DNA of 64,000 nucleotides from Labia minor (taxonomy: Eukaryota > Arthropoda > Insecta > Dermaptera > Spongiphoridae): assembly GCA_963082975.1 (NCBI GenBank), contig OY720345.1, forward strand, positions 5,159,001 through 5,223,000, given 5' to 3'. Of the stretch, positions 53,201 through 64,000 are shown piece by piece. Position numbers and translations under genes: made by a program. The notes under the pieces are model-generated. The model saw nothing but the letters and a program-made list of their open reading frames with translations. It ran no database searches and had not been told where the DNA came from. Within the stretch, counting starts at the first letter, position 1. Each line of letters begins with the position of its first letter.

Positions 53201-55899
53201 AAATTTATTTATTATATATGATTTTCTTCCATTTCTGGTCCTAATCAAGAATTAATTCATATTTCATTGATATCATAATTTTTTTTCATTGATTTCATCG
53301 AAAAAACCTGAATTTGTAATATTCTTTCACGCCAAAAGCTACTTTTTTAAATAGAAATGTAAAATTTATTTATTATATATCATTCTCTTCCGTTTCTGGT
53401 CCTAATCAAGAATTAATTCATATTTCATAGATATCATAATGTTTTTCATTGATTTCATCGAAAAAAACAGAATTTCTCATATTATTTCACGCAAAAAGCT
53501 ACTTTTTTAAATAGAAATGTAAAATTTATTTATTATATATCATTCTCTACCATTTCTGGTCCTAATCAAGAATTAATTCATATTTCATTGATATCATAAT
53601 TTTTTTTTATTGATTTCATCGAAAAAACCTGAATTTGTAATATTATTTCACGCCAAAAGCTACTTTTTTAAATAGAAATGTAAAATTTATTTATTATATA
53701 TCATTCTCTACCATTTCTGGTCCTAATCAAGAATTAATTCATATTTCATTGATATCATAATGTTTTTCATTGATTTCATCGAAAAAAACAGAATTTCTCA
53801 TATTATTTCACGCAAAAAGCTACTTTTTTAAATAGAAATGTAAAATTTATTTATTATATATCATTCTCTTCCGTTTCTGGTCCTAATCAAGAATTAATTC
53901 ATATTTCATAGATATCATAATTTTTTTCATTAATTTCATCGAAAAAAACAGAATTTCTCATATTATTTCACTTAAAAAGCTACTTTTTTAAATAGAAATG
54001 TAAAATTTATTTATTATATATGATTTTCTTCCATTTCTGGTCCTAATCAAGAATTAATTCATATTTCATTGATATCATAATTTTTTTCATTGATTTCATT
54101 AAAAAAACAGAATTTCTCATATTATTTCACGCAAAAAGCTACTTTTTTAAATAGAAATGTAAAATTTATTTATTATATATGATTTTCTTCCATTTCTGGT
54201 CCTAATCAAGAATTAATTCATATTTCATTGATATCATAATTTTTTTTTATTGATTTCATCGAAAAAACCTGAATTTGTAATATTATTTCACGCCAAAAGC
54301 TACTTTTTTAAATAGAAATGTAAAATTTATTTATTATATATCATTCTCTTCCGTTTCTGGTCCTAATCAAGAATTAATTCATATTTCATAGATATCATAA
54401 TTTTTTTCATTGATTTCATCGAAAAAAACAGAATTTCTCATATTATTTCACGCCAAAAGCTACTTTTTTAAATAGAAATGTAAAATTTATTTATTATATA
54501 TCATTTTCTTCCATTTTTGATCCTATATTCGATTTGATTCATATTTCATTGATATCATAATTTTTTTCATTAATTTCATCGAAAAAACCTCAATTTGTAA
54601 TATTTTTCACTCAAAAAGCTACTTTTTTAAATAGAAATGTAAAATTTATTTATTATATATCATTCTCTACCATTTCTGGTCCTAATCAAGAATTAATTCA
54701 TATTTCATTGATATCATAATTTTTTTCATTGATTTCATCGAAAAAACCTTAATTTGTAATATTTTTTCACGCAAAAAGCTACTTTTTTAAATAGAAATGT
54801 AAAATTTATTTATTATATATCATTCTCTACCATTTCTGGTCCTAATCAAGAATTAATTCATATTTCATTGATATCATAATTTTTTTCATTGATTTCATCG
54901 AAAAAACCTTAATTTGTAATATTCTTTCACGCCAAAAGCTACTTTTTTAAATAGAAATGTAAAATTTATTTATTATATATCATTCTCTACCATTTCTGGT
55001 CCTAATCAAGAATTAATTCATATTTCATTGATATCATAATTTTTTTCATTGATTTCATCGAAAAAACCTCAATTTGTAATATTATTTCACGCCAAAAGCT
55101 ACTTTTTTAAATAGAAATGTAAAATTTATTTATTATATATCATTCTCTACCATTTCTGGTCCTAATCAAGAATTAATTCATATTTCATTGATATCATAAT
55201 TTTTTTCATTAAGTTCATCGAAAAAACCTCAATTTGTAATATTCTTTCACGCCAAAAGCTACTTTTTTAAATAGAAATGTAAAATTTATTTATTATATAT
55301 CATTCTCTTCCGTTTCTGGTCCTAATCAAGAATTAATTCATATTTCATAGATATCATAATTTTTTTCATTAATTTCATCGAAAAAAACAGAATTTCTCAT
55401 ATTATTTCACTTAAAAAGCTACTTTTTTAAATAGAAATGTAAAATTTATTTATTATATATGATTTTCTTCCATTTCTGGTCCTAATCAAGAATTAATTCA
55501 TATTTCATTGATATCATAATTTTTTTTTATTGATTTCATCGAAAAAACCTGAATTTGTAATATTATTTCACGCCAAAAGCTACTTTTTTAAATAGAAATG
55601 TAAAATTTATTTATTATATATCATTCTCTACCATTTCTGGTCCTAATCAAGAATTAATTCATATTTCATTGATATCATAATTTTTTTCATTGATTTCATC
55701 GAAAAAACCTCAATTTGTAATATTATTTCACGCCAAAAGCTACTTTTTTAAATAGAAATGTAAAATTTATTTATTATATATCATTCTCTACCATTTCTGG
55801 TCCTAATCAAGAATTAATTCATATTTCATTGATATCATAATTTTTTTCATTAAGTTCATCGAAAAAACCTCAATTTGTAATATTCTTTCACGCCAAAAG
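50294..55899 (+). repeat. 36-monomer higher-order repeat, copy B (35 of 36 monomers)
   Basis: Copy B follows copy A directly and keeps the same order from number 12 through 36 and 1 to 10. Fixed offsets of 5,766 bp hold at 44,528, 45,330 (16T), 46,932 (70T), 48,534 and 48,694 (D). It shares the T147A change at 51,883 with copy A (46,117), a change I saw nowhere else. At 55,900, where number 11 (F with 103G) is expected, an F with AATTTC is found instead and the order switches to that of the 10-14 kb block. Confidence 0.88.
54460..54618 (+). repeat. Class D divergent monomer (standard form, HOR position 2)
   Basis: Standard 159-bp D, the last in the window. No D is found at the expected next HOR position near 60.2 kb, which agrees with loss of the 36-monomer order after 55.9 kb. 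Confidence 0.92.
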
Positions 55900-58800
55900 C
55901 TACTTTTTTAAATAGAAATGTAAAATTTATTTATTATATATCATTCTCTTCCGTTTCTGGTCCTAATCAAGAATTAATTCATATTTCATAGATATCATAA
56001 TTTTTTTCATTAATTTCATCGAAAAAAACAGAATTTCTCATATTATTTCACTTAAAAAGCTACTTTTTTAAATAGAAATGTAAAATTTATTTATTATATA
56101 TGATTTTCTTCCATTTCTGGTCCTAATCAAGAATTAATTCATATTTCATTGATATCATAATTTTTTTCATTGATTTCATTAAAAAAACAGAATTTCTCAT
56201 ATTATTTCACGCAAAAAGCTACTTTTTTAAATAGAAATGTAAAATTTATTTATTATATATGATTTTCTTCCATTTCTGGTCCTAATCAAGAATTAATTCA
56301 TATTTCATTGATATCATAATTTTTTTTTATTGATTTCATCGAAAAAACCTGAATTTGTAATATTATTTCACGCCAAAAGCTACTTTTTTAAATAGAAATG
56401 TAAAATTTATTTATTATATATCATTCTCTTCCGTTTCTGGTCCTAATCAAGAATTAATTCATATTTCATAGATATCATAATTTTTTTCATTGATTTCATC
56501 GAAAAAAACAGAATTTCTCATATTATTTCACTTAAAAAGCTACTTTTTTAAATAGAAATGTAAAATTTATTTATTATATATCATTCTCTACCATTTCTGG
56601 TCCTAATCAAGAATTAATTCATATTTCATTGATATCATAATTTTGTTCATTGATTTCATAGAAAAAAACAGAATTTCTCATATTATTTCACTTAAAAAGC
56701 TACTTTTTTAAATAGAAAGGTAAAATTTATTTATTATATATGATTTTCTTCCATTTCTGGTCCTAATCAAGAATTAATTCATATTTCATTGATATCATAA
56801 TTTTTTTTCATTGATTTCATCGAAAAAACCTGAATTTGTAATATTATTTCACGCCAAAAGCTACTTTTTTAAATATAAATGTAAAATTTATTTATTATAT
56901 ATCATTCTCTTCCGTTTCTGGTCCTAATCAAGAATTAATTCATATTTCATAGATATCATAATTTTTTTCATTGTTTTCATCGAAAAAAACAGAATTTCTC
57001 ATATTATTTCACGCCAAAAGCTACTTTTTTAAATAGAAATGTAAAATTTATTTATTATATATCATTCTCTTCCGTTTCTGGTCCTAATCAAGAATTAATT
57101 CATATTTCATTGATATCATAATTTTTTTCATTAAGTTCATCGAAAAAACCTCAATTTGTAATATTCTTTCACGCCAAAAGCTACTTTTTTAAATAGAAAT
57201 GTAAAATTTATTTATTATATATCATTCTCTTCCGTTTCTGGTCCTAATCAAGAATTAATTCATATTTCATAGATATCATAATGTTTTTCATTGATTTCAT
57301 CGAAAAAAACAGAATTTCTCATATTATTTCACGCAAAAAGCTACTTTTTTAAATAGAAATGTAAAATTTATTTATTATATATCATTCTCTACCATTTCTG
57401 GTCCTAATCAAGAATTAATTCATATTTCATTGATATCATAATTTTTTTTTATTGATTTCATCGAAAAAACCTGAATTTGTAATATTATTTCACGCCAAAA
57501 GCTACTTTTTTAAATAGAAATGTAAAATTTATTTATTATATATGATTTTCTTCCATTTCTGGTCCTAATCAAGAATTAATTCATATTTCATTGATATCAT
57601 AATTTTTTTCATTGATTTCATTAAAAAAACAGAATTTCTCATATTATTTCACGCAAAAAGCTACTTTTTTAAATAGAAATGTAAAATTTATTTATTATAT
57701 ATGATTTTCTTCCATTTCTGGTCCTAATCAAGAATTAATTCATATTTCATTGATATCATAATTTTTTTTTATTGATTTCATCGAAAAAACCTGAATTTGT
57801 AATATTATTTCACGCCAAAAGCTACTTTTTTAAATAGAAATGTAAAATTTATTTATTATATATCATTCTCTTCCGTTTCTGGTCCTAATCAAGAATTAAT
57901 TCATATTTCATAGATATCATAATTTTTTTCATTGATTTCATCGAAAAAAACAGAATTTCTCATATTATTTCACTTAAAAAGCTACTTTTTTAAATAGAAA
58001 TGTAAAATTTATTTATTATATATCATTCTCTACCATTTCTGGTCCTAATCAAGAATTAATTCATATTTCATTGATATCATAATTTTGTTCATTGATTTCA
58101 TAGAAAAAAACAGAATTTCTCATATTATTTCACTTAAAAAGCTACTTTTTTAAATAGAAAGGTAAAATTTATTTATTATATATGATTTTCTTCCATTTCT
58201 GGTCCTAATCAAGAATTAATTCATATTTCATTGATATCATAATTTTTTTTCATTGATTTCATCGAAAAAACCTGAATTTGTAATATTATTTCACGCCAAA
58301 AGCTACTTTTTTAAATATAAATGTAAAATTTATTTATTATATATCATTCTCTTCCGTTTCTGGTCCTAATCAAGAATTAATTCATATTTCATAGATATCA
58401 TAATTTTTTTCATTGTTTTCATCGAAAAAAACAGAATTTCTCATATTATTTCACGCCAAAAGCTACTTTTTTAAATAGAAATGTAAAATTTATTTATTAT
58501 ATATCATTCTCTTCCGTTTCTGGTCCTAATCAAGAATTAATTCATATTTCATTGATATCATAATTTTTTTCATTAAGTTCATCGAAAAAACCTCAATTTG
58601 TAATATTCTTTCACGCCAAAAGCTACTTTTTTAAATAGAAATGTAAAATTTATTTATTATATATCATTCTCTACCATTTCTGGTCCTAATCAAGAATTAA
58701 TTCATATTTCATTGATATCATAATTTTTTTTTATTGATTTCATCGAAAAAACCTGAATTTGTAATATTATTTCACGCCAAAAGCTACTTTTTTAAATAGA

Positions 58801-59744
58801 AATGTAAAATTTATTTATTATATATCATTCTCTTCCGTTTCTGGTCCTAATCAAGAATTAATTCATATTTCATAGATATCATAATTTTTTTCATTAATTT
58901 CATCGAAAAAAACAGAATTTCTCATATTATTTCACTTAAAAAGCTACTTTTTTAAATAGAAATGTAAAATTTATTTATTATATATCATTCTCTACCATTT
59001 CTGGTCCTAATCAAGAATTAATTCATATTTCATAGATATCATAATTTTTTTCATTAATTTCATCGAAAAAAACAGAATTTCTCATATTATTTCACGCAAA
59101 AAGCTACTTTTTTAAATAGAAATGTAAAATTTATTTATTATATATCATTCTCTACCATTTCTGGTCCTAATCAAGAATTAATTCATATTTCATTGATATC
59201 ATAATTTTTTTTTATTGATTTCATCGAAAAAACCTGAATTTGTAATATTATTTCACGCCAAAAGCTACTTTTTTAAATAGAAATGTAAAATTTATTTATT
59301 ATATATCATTCTCTTCCGTTTCTGGTCCTAATCAAGAATTAATTCATATTTCATAGATATCATAATTTTTTTCATTAATTTCATCGAAAAAAACAGAATT
59401 TCTCATATTATTTCACTTAAAAAGCTACTTTTTTAAATAGAAATGTAAAATTTATTTATTATATATGATTTTCTTCCATTTCTGGTCCTAATCAAGAATT
59501 AATTCATATTTCATTGATATCATAATTTTTTTCATTGATTTCATTAAAAAAACAGAATTTCTCATATTATTTCACGCAAAAAGCTACTTTTTTAAATAGA
59601 AATGTAAAATTTATTTATTATATATGATTTTCTTCCATTTCTGGTCCTAATCAAGAATTAATTCATATTTCATTGATATCATAATTTTTTTTTATTGATT
59701 TCATCGAAAAAACCTGAATTTGTAATATTATTTCACGCCAAAAG
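55580..59744 (+). repeat. 26-monomer block, right copy of a long-range duplicated segment
   Basis: Matches 9,930-14,094 in monomer order and in length (4,165 bp) at a constant 45,650-bp offset. Its first two monomers (A, A-AAG) are also HOR positions 9 and 10 of copy B, so the changeover from the 36-monomer order to this order happened within or beside that shared pair. To the right, this copy continues with a 70T monomer, whereas the left copy continues with class A. Confidence 0.85.
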
Positions 59745-60545
59745 CTACTTTTTTAAATAGAAATGTAAAATTTATTTATTATATATCATTCTCTTCCGTT
59801 TCTGGTCCTAATCTAGAATTAATTCATATTTCATAGATATCATAATTTTTTTCATTGTTTTCATCGAAAAAAACAGAATTTCTCATATTATTTCACGCAA
59901 AAAGCTACTTTTTTAAATAGAAATGTAAAATTTATTTATTATATATCATTCTCTACCATTTCTGGTCCTAATCAAGAATTAATTCATATTTCATTGATAT
60001 CATAATTTTGTTCATTGATTTCATAGAAAAAAACAGAATTTCTCATATTATTTCACTTAAAAAGCTACTTTTTTAAATAGAAAGGTAAAATTTATTTATT
60101 ATATATGATTTTCTTCCATTTCTGGTCCTAATCAAGAATTAATTCATATTTCATTGATATCATAATTTTTTTTCATTGATTTCATCGAAAAAACCTGAAT
60201 TTGTAATATTATTTCACGCCAAAAGCTACTTTTTTAAATAGAAATGTAAAATTTATTTATTATATATCATTCTCTTCCGTTTCTGGTCCTAATCAAGAAT
60301 TAATTCATATTTCATAGATATCATAATTTTTTTCATTGTTTTCATCGAAAAAAACAGAATTTCTCATATTATTTCACGCCAAAAGCTACTTTTTTAAATA
60401 GAAATGTAAAATTTATTTATTATATATCATTCTCTTCCGTTTCTGGTCCTAATCAAGAATTAATTCATATTTCATTGATATCATAATTTTTTTCATTAAG
60501 TTCATCGAAAAAAACAGAATTTCTCATATTATTTCACGCCAAAAG

Positions 60546-60706
60546 CTACTTTTTTAAATAGAAATGTAAAATTTATTTATTATATATCATTCTCTTCCGT
60601 TTCTGGTCCTAATCAAGAATTAATTCATATTTCATTGATATCATAATTTTTTTTTATTGATTTCATCGAAAAAACCTGAATTTGTAATATTATTTCACGC
60701 CAAAAG
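60546..60706 (+). repeat. Chimeric monomer: class F left half with nine-T, type Q right half
   Basis: Nine-T monomers are otherwise class A or class G. This one has T51 and G54, 91T, nine T and CCTGAATTTG, 161 bp. It interrupts the usual F-AAG-P to 70T step: the F-AAG-P chimera at 60,386 is followed by it, and only then by 70T at 60,707. Confidence 0.7.
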
Positions 60707-62308
60707 CTACTTTTTTAAATAGAAATGTAAAATTTATTTATTATATATCATTCTCTTCCGTTTCTGGTCCTAATCTAGAATTAATTCATATTTCATAGAT
60801 ATCATAATTTTTTTCATTGTTTTCATCGAAAAAAACAGAATTTCTCATATTATTTCACGCAAAAAGCTACTTTTTTAAATAGAAATGTAAAATTTATTTA
60901 TTATATATCATTCTCTACCATTTCTGGTCCTAATCAAGAATTAATTCATATTTCATTGATATCATAATTTTGTTCATTGATTTCATAGAAAAAAACAGAA
61001 TTTCTCATATTATTTCACTTAAAAAGCTACTTTTTTAAATAGAAAGGTAAAATTTATTTATTATATATGATTTTCTTCCATTTCTGGTCCTAATCAAGAA
61101 TTAATTCATATTTCATTGATATCATAATTTTTTTTCATTGATTTCATCGAAAAAACCTGAATTTGTAATATTCTTTCACGCCAAAAGCTACTTTTTTAAA
61201 TAGAAATGTAAAATTTATTTATTATATATCATTCTCTTCCGTTTCTGGTCCTAATCAAGAATTAATTCATATTTCATAGATATCATAATGTTTTTCATTG
61301 ATTTCATCGAAAAAAACAGAATTTCTCATATTATTTCACGCAAAAAGCTACTTTTTTAAATAGAAATGTAAAATTTATTTATTATATATCATTCTCTACC
61401 ATTTCTGGTCCTAATCAAGAATTAATTCATATTTCATTGATATCATAATTTTTTTTTATTGATTTCATCGAAAAAACCTGAATTTGTAATATTATTTCAC
61501 GCCAAAAGCTACTTTTTTAAATAGAAATGTAAAATTTATTTATTATATATCATTCTCTACCATTTCTGGTCCTAATCAAGAATTAATTCATATTTCATTG
61601 ATATCATAATGTTTTTCATTGATTTCATCGAAAAAAACAGAATTTCTCATATTATTTCACGCAAAAAGCTACTTTTTTAAATAGAAATGTAAAATTTATT
61701 TATTATATATCATTCTCTTCCGTTTCTGGTCCTAATCAAGAATTAATTCATATTTCATAGATATCATAATTTTTTTCATTAATTTCATCGAAAAAAACAG
61801 AATTTCTCATATTATTTCACTTAAAAAGCTACTTTTTTAAATAGAAATGTAAAATTTATTTATTATATATGATTTTCTTCCATTTCTGGTCCTAATCAAG
61901 AATTAATTCATATTTCATTGATATCATAATTTTTTTCATTGATTTCATTAAAAAAACAGAATTTCTCATATTATTTCACGCAAAAAGCTACTTTTTTAAA
62001 TAGAAATGTAAAATTTATTTATTATATATGATTTTCTTCCATTTCTGGTCCTAATCAAGAATTAATTCATATTTCATTGATATCATAATTTTTTTTTATT
62101 GATTTCATCGAAAAAACCTGAATTTGTAATATTATTTCACGCCAAAAGCTACTTTTTTAAATAGAAATGTAAAATTTATTTATTATATATCATTCTCTTC
62201 CGTTTCTGGTCCTAATCAAGAATTAATTCATATTTCATAGATATCATAATTTTTTTCATTGATTTCATCGAAAAAAACAGAATTTCTCATATTATTTCAC
62301 TTAAAAAG

Positions 62309-62469
62309 CTACTTTTTTAAATAGAAATGTAAAATTTATTTATTATATATCATTCTCTACCATTTCTGGTCCTAATCAAGAATTAATTCATATTTCATTG
62401 ATATCATAATTTTTTTTCATTGATTTCATCGAAAAAACCTGAATTTGTAATATTATTTCACGCCAAAAG
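62309..62469 (+). repeat. Chimeric subtype: class A left half with eight-T, type Q end
   Basis: Eight T with CCTGAATTTG normally belongs to class G 20G monomers. Here and at 62,630 and 63,590 it is joined to a class A left half without 20G. In effect the class A 106G and class G 20G pair has been collapsed into one monomer. The first and third copies lead into 70T, the second into F (GTTTTC). Confidence 0.75.
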
Positions 62470-62629
62470 CTACTTTTTTAAATAGAAATGTAAAATTTAT
62501 TTATTATATATCATTCTCTTCCGTTTCTGGTCCTAATCTAGAATTAATTCATATTTCATAGATATCATAATTTTTTTCATTGTTTTCATCGAAAAAAACA
62601 GAATTTCTCATATTATTTCACGCAAAAAG

Positions 62630-62790
62630 CTACTTTTTTAAATAGAAATGTAAAATTTATTTATTATATATCATTCTCTACCATTTCTGGTCCTAATCAA
62701 GAATTAATTCATATTTCATTGATATCATAATTTTTTTTCATTGATTTCATCGAAAAAACCTGAATTTGTAATATTATTTCACGCCAAAAG
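62630..62790 (+). repeat. Chimeric subtype: class A with eight-T, type Q end (second copy)
   Basis: Same combination as at 62,309, immediately after a 70T monomer (62,470-62,629). Its repetition shows the fused form is being copied along with its neighbours. Confidence 0.75.
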
Positions 62791-63589
62791 CTACTTTTTT
62801 AAATAGAAATGTAAAATTTATTTATTATATATCATTCTCTTCCGTTTCTGGTCCTAATCAAGAATTAATTCATATTTCATAGATATCATAATTTTTTTCA
62901 TTGTTTTCATCGAAAAAAACAGAATTTCTCATATTATTTCACGCCAAAAGCTACTTTTTTAAATAGAAATGTAAAATTTATTTATTATATATCATTCTCT
63001 TCCGTTTCTGGTCCTAATCAAGAATTAATTCATATTTCATTGATATCATAATTTTTTTCATTAAGTTCATCGAAAAAACCTCAATTTGTAATATTCTTTC
63101 ACGCCAAAAGCTACTTTTTTAAATAGAAATGTAAAATTTATTTATTATATATCATTCTCTTCCGTTTCTGGTCCTAATCAAGAATTAATTCATATTTCAT
63201 AGATATCATAATGTTTTTCATTGATTTCATCGAAAAAAACAGAATTTCTCATATTATTTCACGCAAAAAGCTACTTTTTTAAATAGAAATGTAAAATTTA
63301 TTTATTATATATCATTCTCTACCATTTCTGGTCCTAATCAAGAATTAATTCATATTTCATAGATATCATAATTTTTTTCATTGATTTCATTAAAAAAACA
63401 GAATTTCTCATATTATTTCACTTAAAAAGCTACTTTTTTAAATAGAAATGTAAAATTTATTTATTATATATCATTCTCTTCCGTTTCTGGTCCTAATCAA
63501 GAATTAATTCATATTTCATAGATATCATAATTTTTTTCATTGATTTCATCGAAAAAAACAGAATTTCTCATATTATTTCACTTAAAAAG

Positions 63590-63750
63590 CTACTTTTTTA
63601 AATAGAAATGTAAAATTTATTTATTATATATCATTCTCTACCATTTCTGGTCCTAATCAAGAATTAATTCATATTTCATTGATATCATAATTTTTTTTCA
63701 TTGATTTCATCGAAAAAACCTGAATTTGTAATATTATTTCACGCCAAAAG
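63590..63750 (+). repeat. Chimeric subtype: class A with eight-T, type Q end (third copy)
   Basis: Third copy of the fused subtype, followed by 70T at 63,751, the same step as 62,309 to 62,470. Confidence 0.75.
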
Positions 63751-63910
63751 CTACTTTTTTAAATAGAAATGTAAAATTTATTTATTATATATCATTCTCT
63801 TCCGTTTCTGGTCCTAATCTAGAATTAATTCATATTTCATAGATATCATAATTTTTTTCATTGTTTTCATCGAAAAAAACAGAATTTCTCATATTATTTC
63901 ACGCCAAAAG

Positions 63911-64000
63911 CTACTTTTTTAAATAGAAATGTAAAATTTATTTATTATATATCATTCTCTTCCGTTTCTGGTCCTAATCAAGAATTAATTCATATTTCAT
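63911..64000 (+). repeat. Partial last monomer, cut by the window end
   Basis: Bases 1-90 of a class F monomer are present, including the T6 tract and the GAATTAATTC palindrome. The array clearly continues beyond the window. Confidence 0.95.

Larger units (their letters stand above)
1..64000 (+). repeat. Satellite DNA array, 160-bp monomer, about 399 head-to-tail copies
   Basis: The entire window is a tandem array with a period of 159-161 bp. The anchor CTAC followed by six T recurs at 11, 170, 330, 490, 651, 811 and so on to 63,911, without an interruption, inversion or insertion that I could find. The average period is about 160.2 bp, giving about 399 complete monomers. The reference monomer holds 36 G or C in 160 bases (22.5%). 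This size and composition fit centromeric or heterochromatic satellites of eukaryotes. The window starts and ends inside the array, so neither boundary is visible. Strand is arbitrary: all copies share the orientation shown. No gene-like sequence lies anywhere inside. I do not recognise the family by name. Confidence 0.98.

Noticed and set aside
6570..54618. CENP-B box in class D monomers
   Set aside because: The D centre contains TTCG, but the required A after four further bases is a G here and no CGGG follows. No monomer class contains the core pattern.
1..64000. Protein-coding genes
   Set aside because: A 160-bp period is 1 modulo 3, so every stop codon rotates through all frames. In the reference monomer all three forward frames contain stops (for example at bases 10, 14, 22, 65, 76, 90, 99) and the reverse strand has more. 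Forward open stretches are limited to about 50 codons in the reference pattern and simply recur with the repeat.
1..64000. CRISPR array
   Set aside because: The entire 160-bp period is homologous from copy to copy. There are no short conserved repeats separated by unrelated spacers.
1..64000. Inserted transposon, tRNA or rRNA genes, telomeric repeats
   Set aside because: The 159-161-bp period is never broken, no inversion was found, and no telomere-like short repeat or RNA gene signature appears.
1..64000. Bacterial or viral origin with iterons
   Set aside because: About 399 copies over 64 kb with layered higher-order structure and no gene is typical of eukaryotic satellite DNA and not of plasmid or viral origins.
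1..64000. Naming a species or known satellite family
   Set aside because: Monomer size and base composition are shared by satellites of many insects, nematodes and plants, and I do not recognise this consensus. A database search with the 160-bp consensus would be decisive.
1..64000. Assembly artefact as explanation for the exact long-range repeats
   Set aside because: It cannot be excluded from sequence alone, but the changing context at block edges, chimeras and small differences between copies are what real array turnover produces. Spanning long reads would settle it.

Overview
The whole 64 kb window is one uninterrupted, head-to-tail satellite DNA array. The monomer is 160 bp, about 22% G+C (36 G/C in the 160-base reference monomer), and about 399 full copies are present, all in the same orientation. 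There is no unique sequence, gene, RNA gene, transposon or flanking DNA. This points to a eukaryotic nuclear genome, most likely centromeric or pericentromeric heterochromatin assembled from long reads. The near-nucleosomal AT-rich monomer fits many insect, nematode or plant genomes. I do not recognise the family and will not name a species.

Monomer numbering used throughout: base 1 is the first C of the CTAC before the T6 tract (window position 11 for the first full monomer), base 160 the last G before the next CTAC. Bases 1-42 are almost invariant. The diagnostic variants are: class F (T51, G54), class A (A51, A54), class G (G43, T47, A54) and class D (block replacement of about bases 58-80). 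Further markers are 16T, 20G, 70T, 91A or 91T, 103G, 106G, a T run at 102 of 7, 8 or 9, and two alternative right-hand ends: type P (CAGAATTTCTCAT) and type Q (CCT-n-AATTTGTAAT).

Layout: 1 to about 9.9 kb is the most heterogeneous zone, with private variants and short-period higher-order repeats (5-mer at 1.1-2.7 kb, 7-mer at 8.3-10.4 kb). From about 10 kb rightwards the array is built of a limited set of monomer subtypes in recurring multi-kilobase blocks. The clearest is a 36-monomer, 5,766 bp higher-order repeat present almost twice in tandem (44,528-55,899), supported by a shared private mutation. A 26-monomer block at 9,930-14,094 recurs in identical order at 55,580-59,744, an exact 45,650 bp offset. 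The last 4 kb contains several chimeric monomers and loses the long-period order.

The array has no proteins to work together. Its logic is that of tandem-repeat turnover: monomer subtypes arise by mutation or half-monomer exchange, are joined into modules, and modules are amplified by unequal exchange or a similar in-register process. A distinctive divergent subtype (class D, nine copies, eight of one fixed form) lacks a 10-bp palindrome that I saw in the other monomers, which makes it the best candidate for a functionally distinct monomer.
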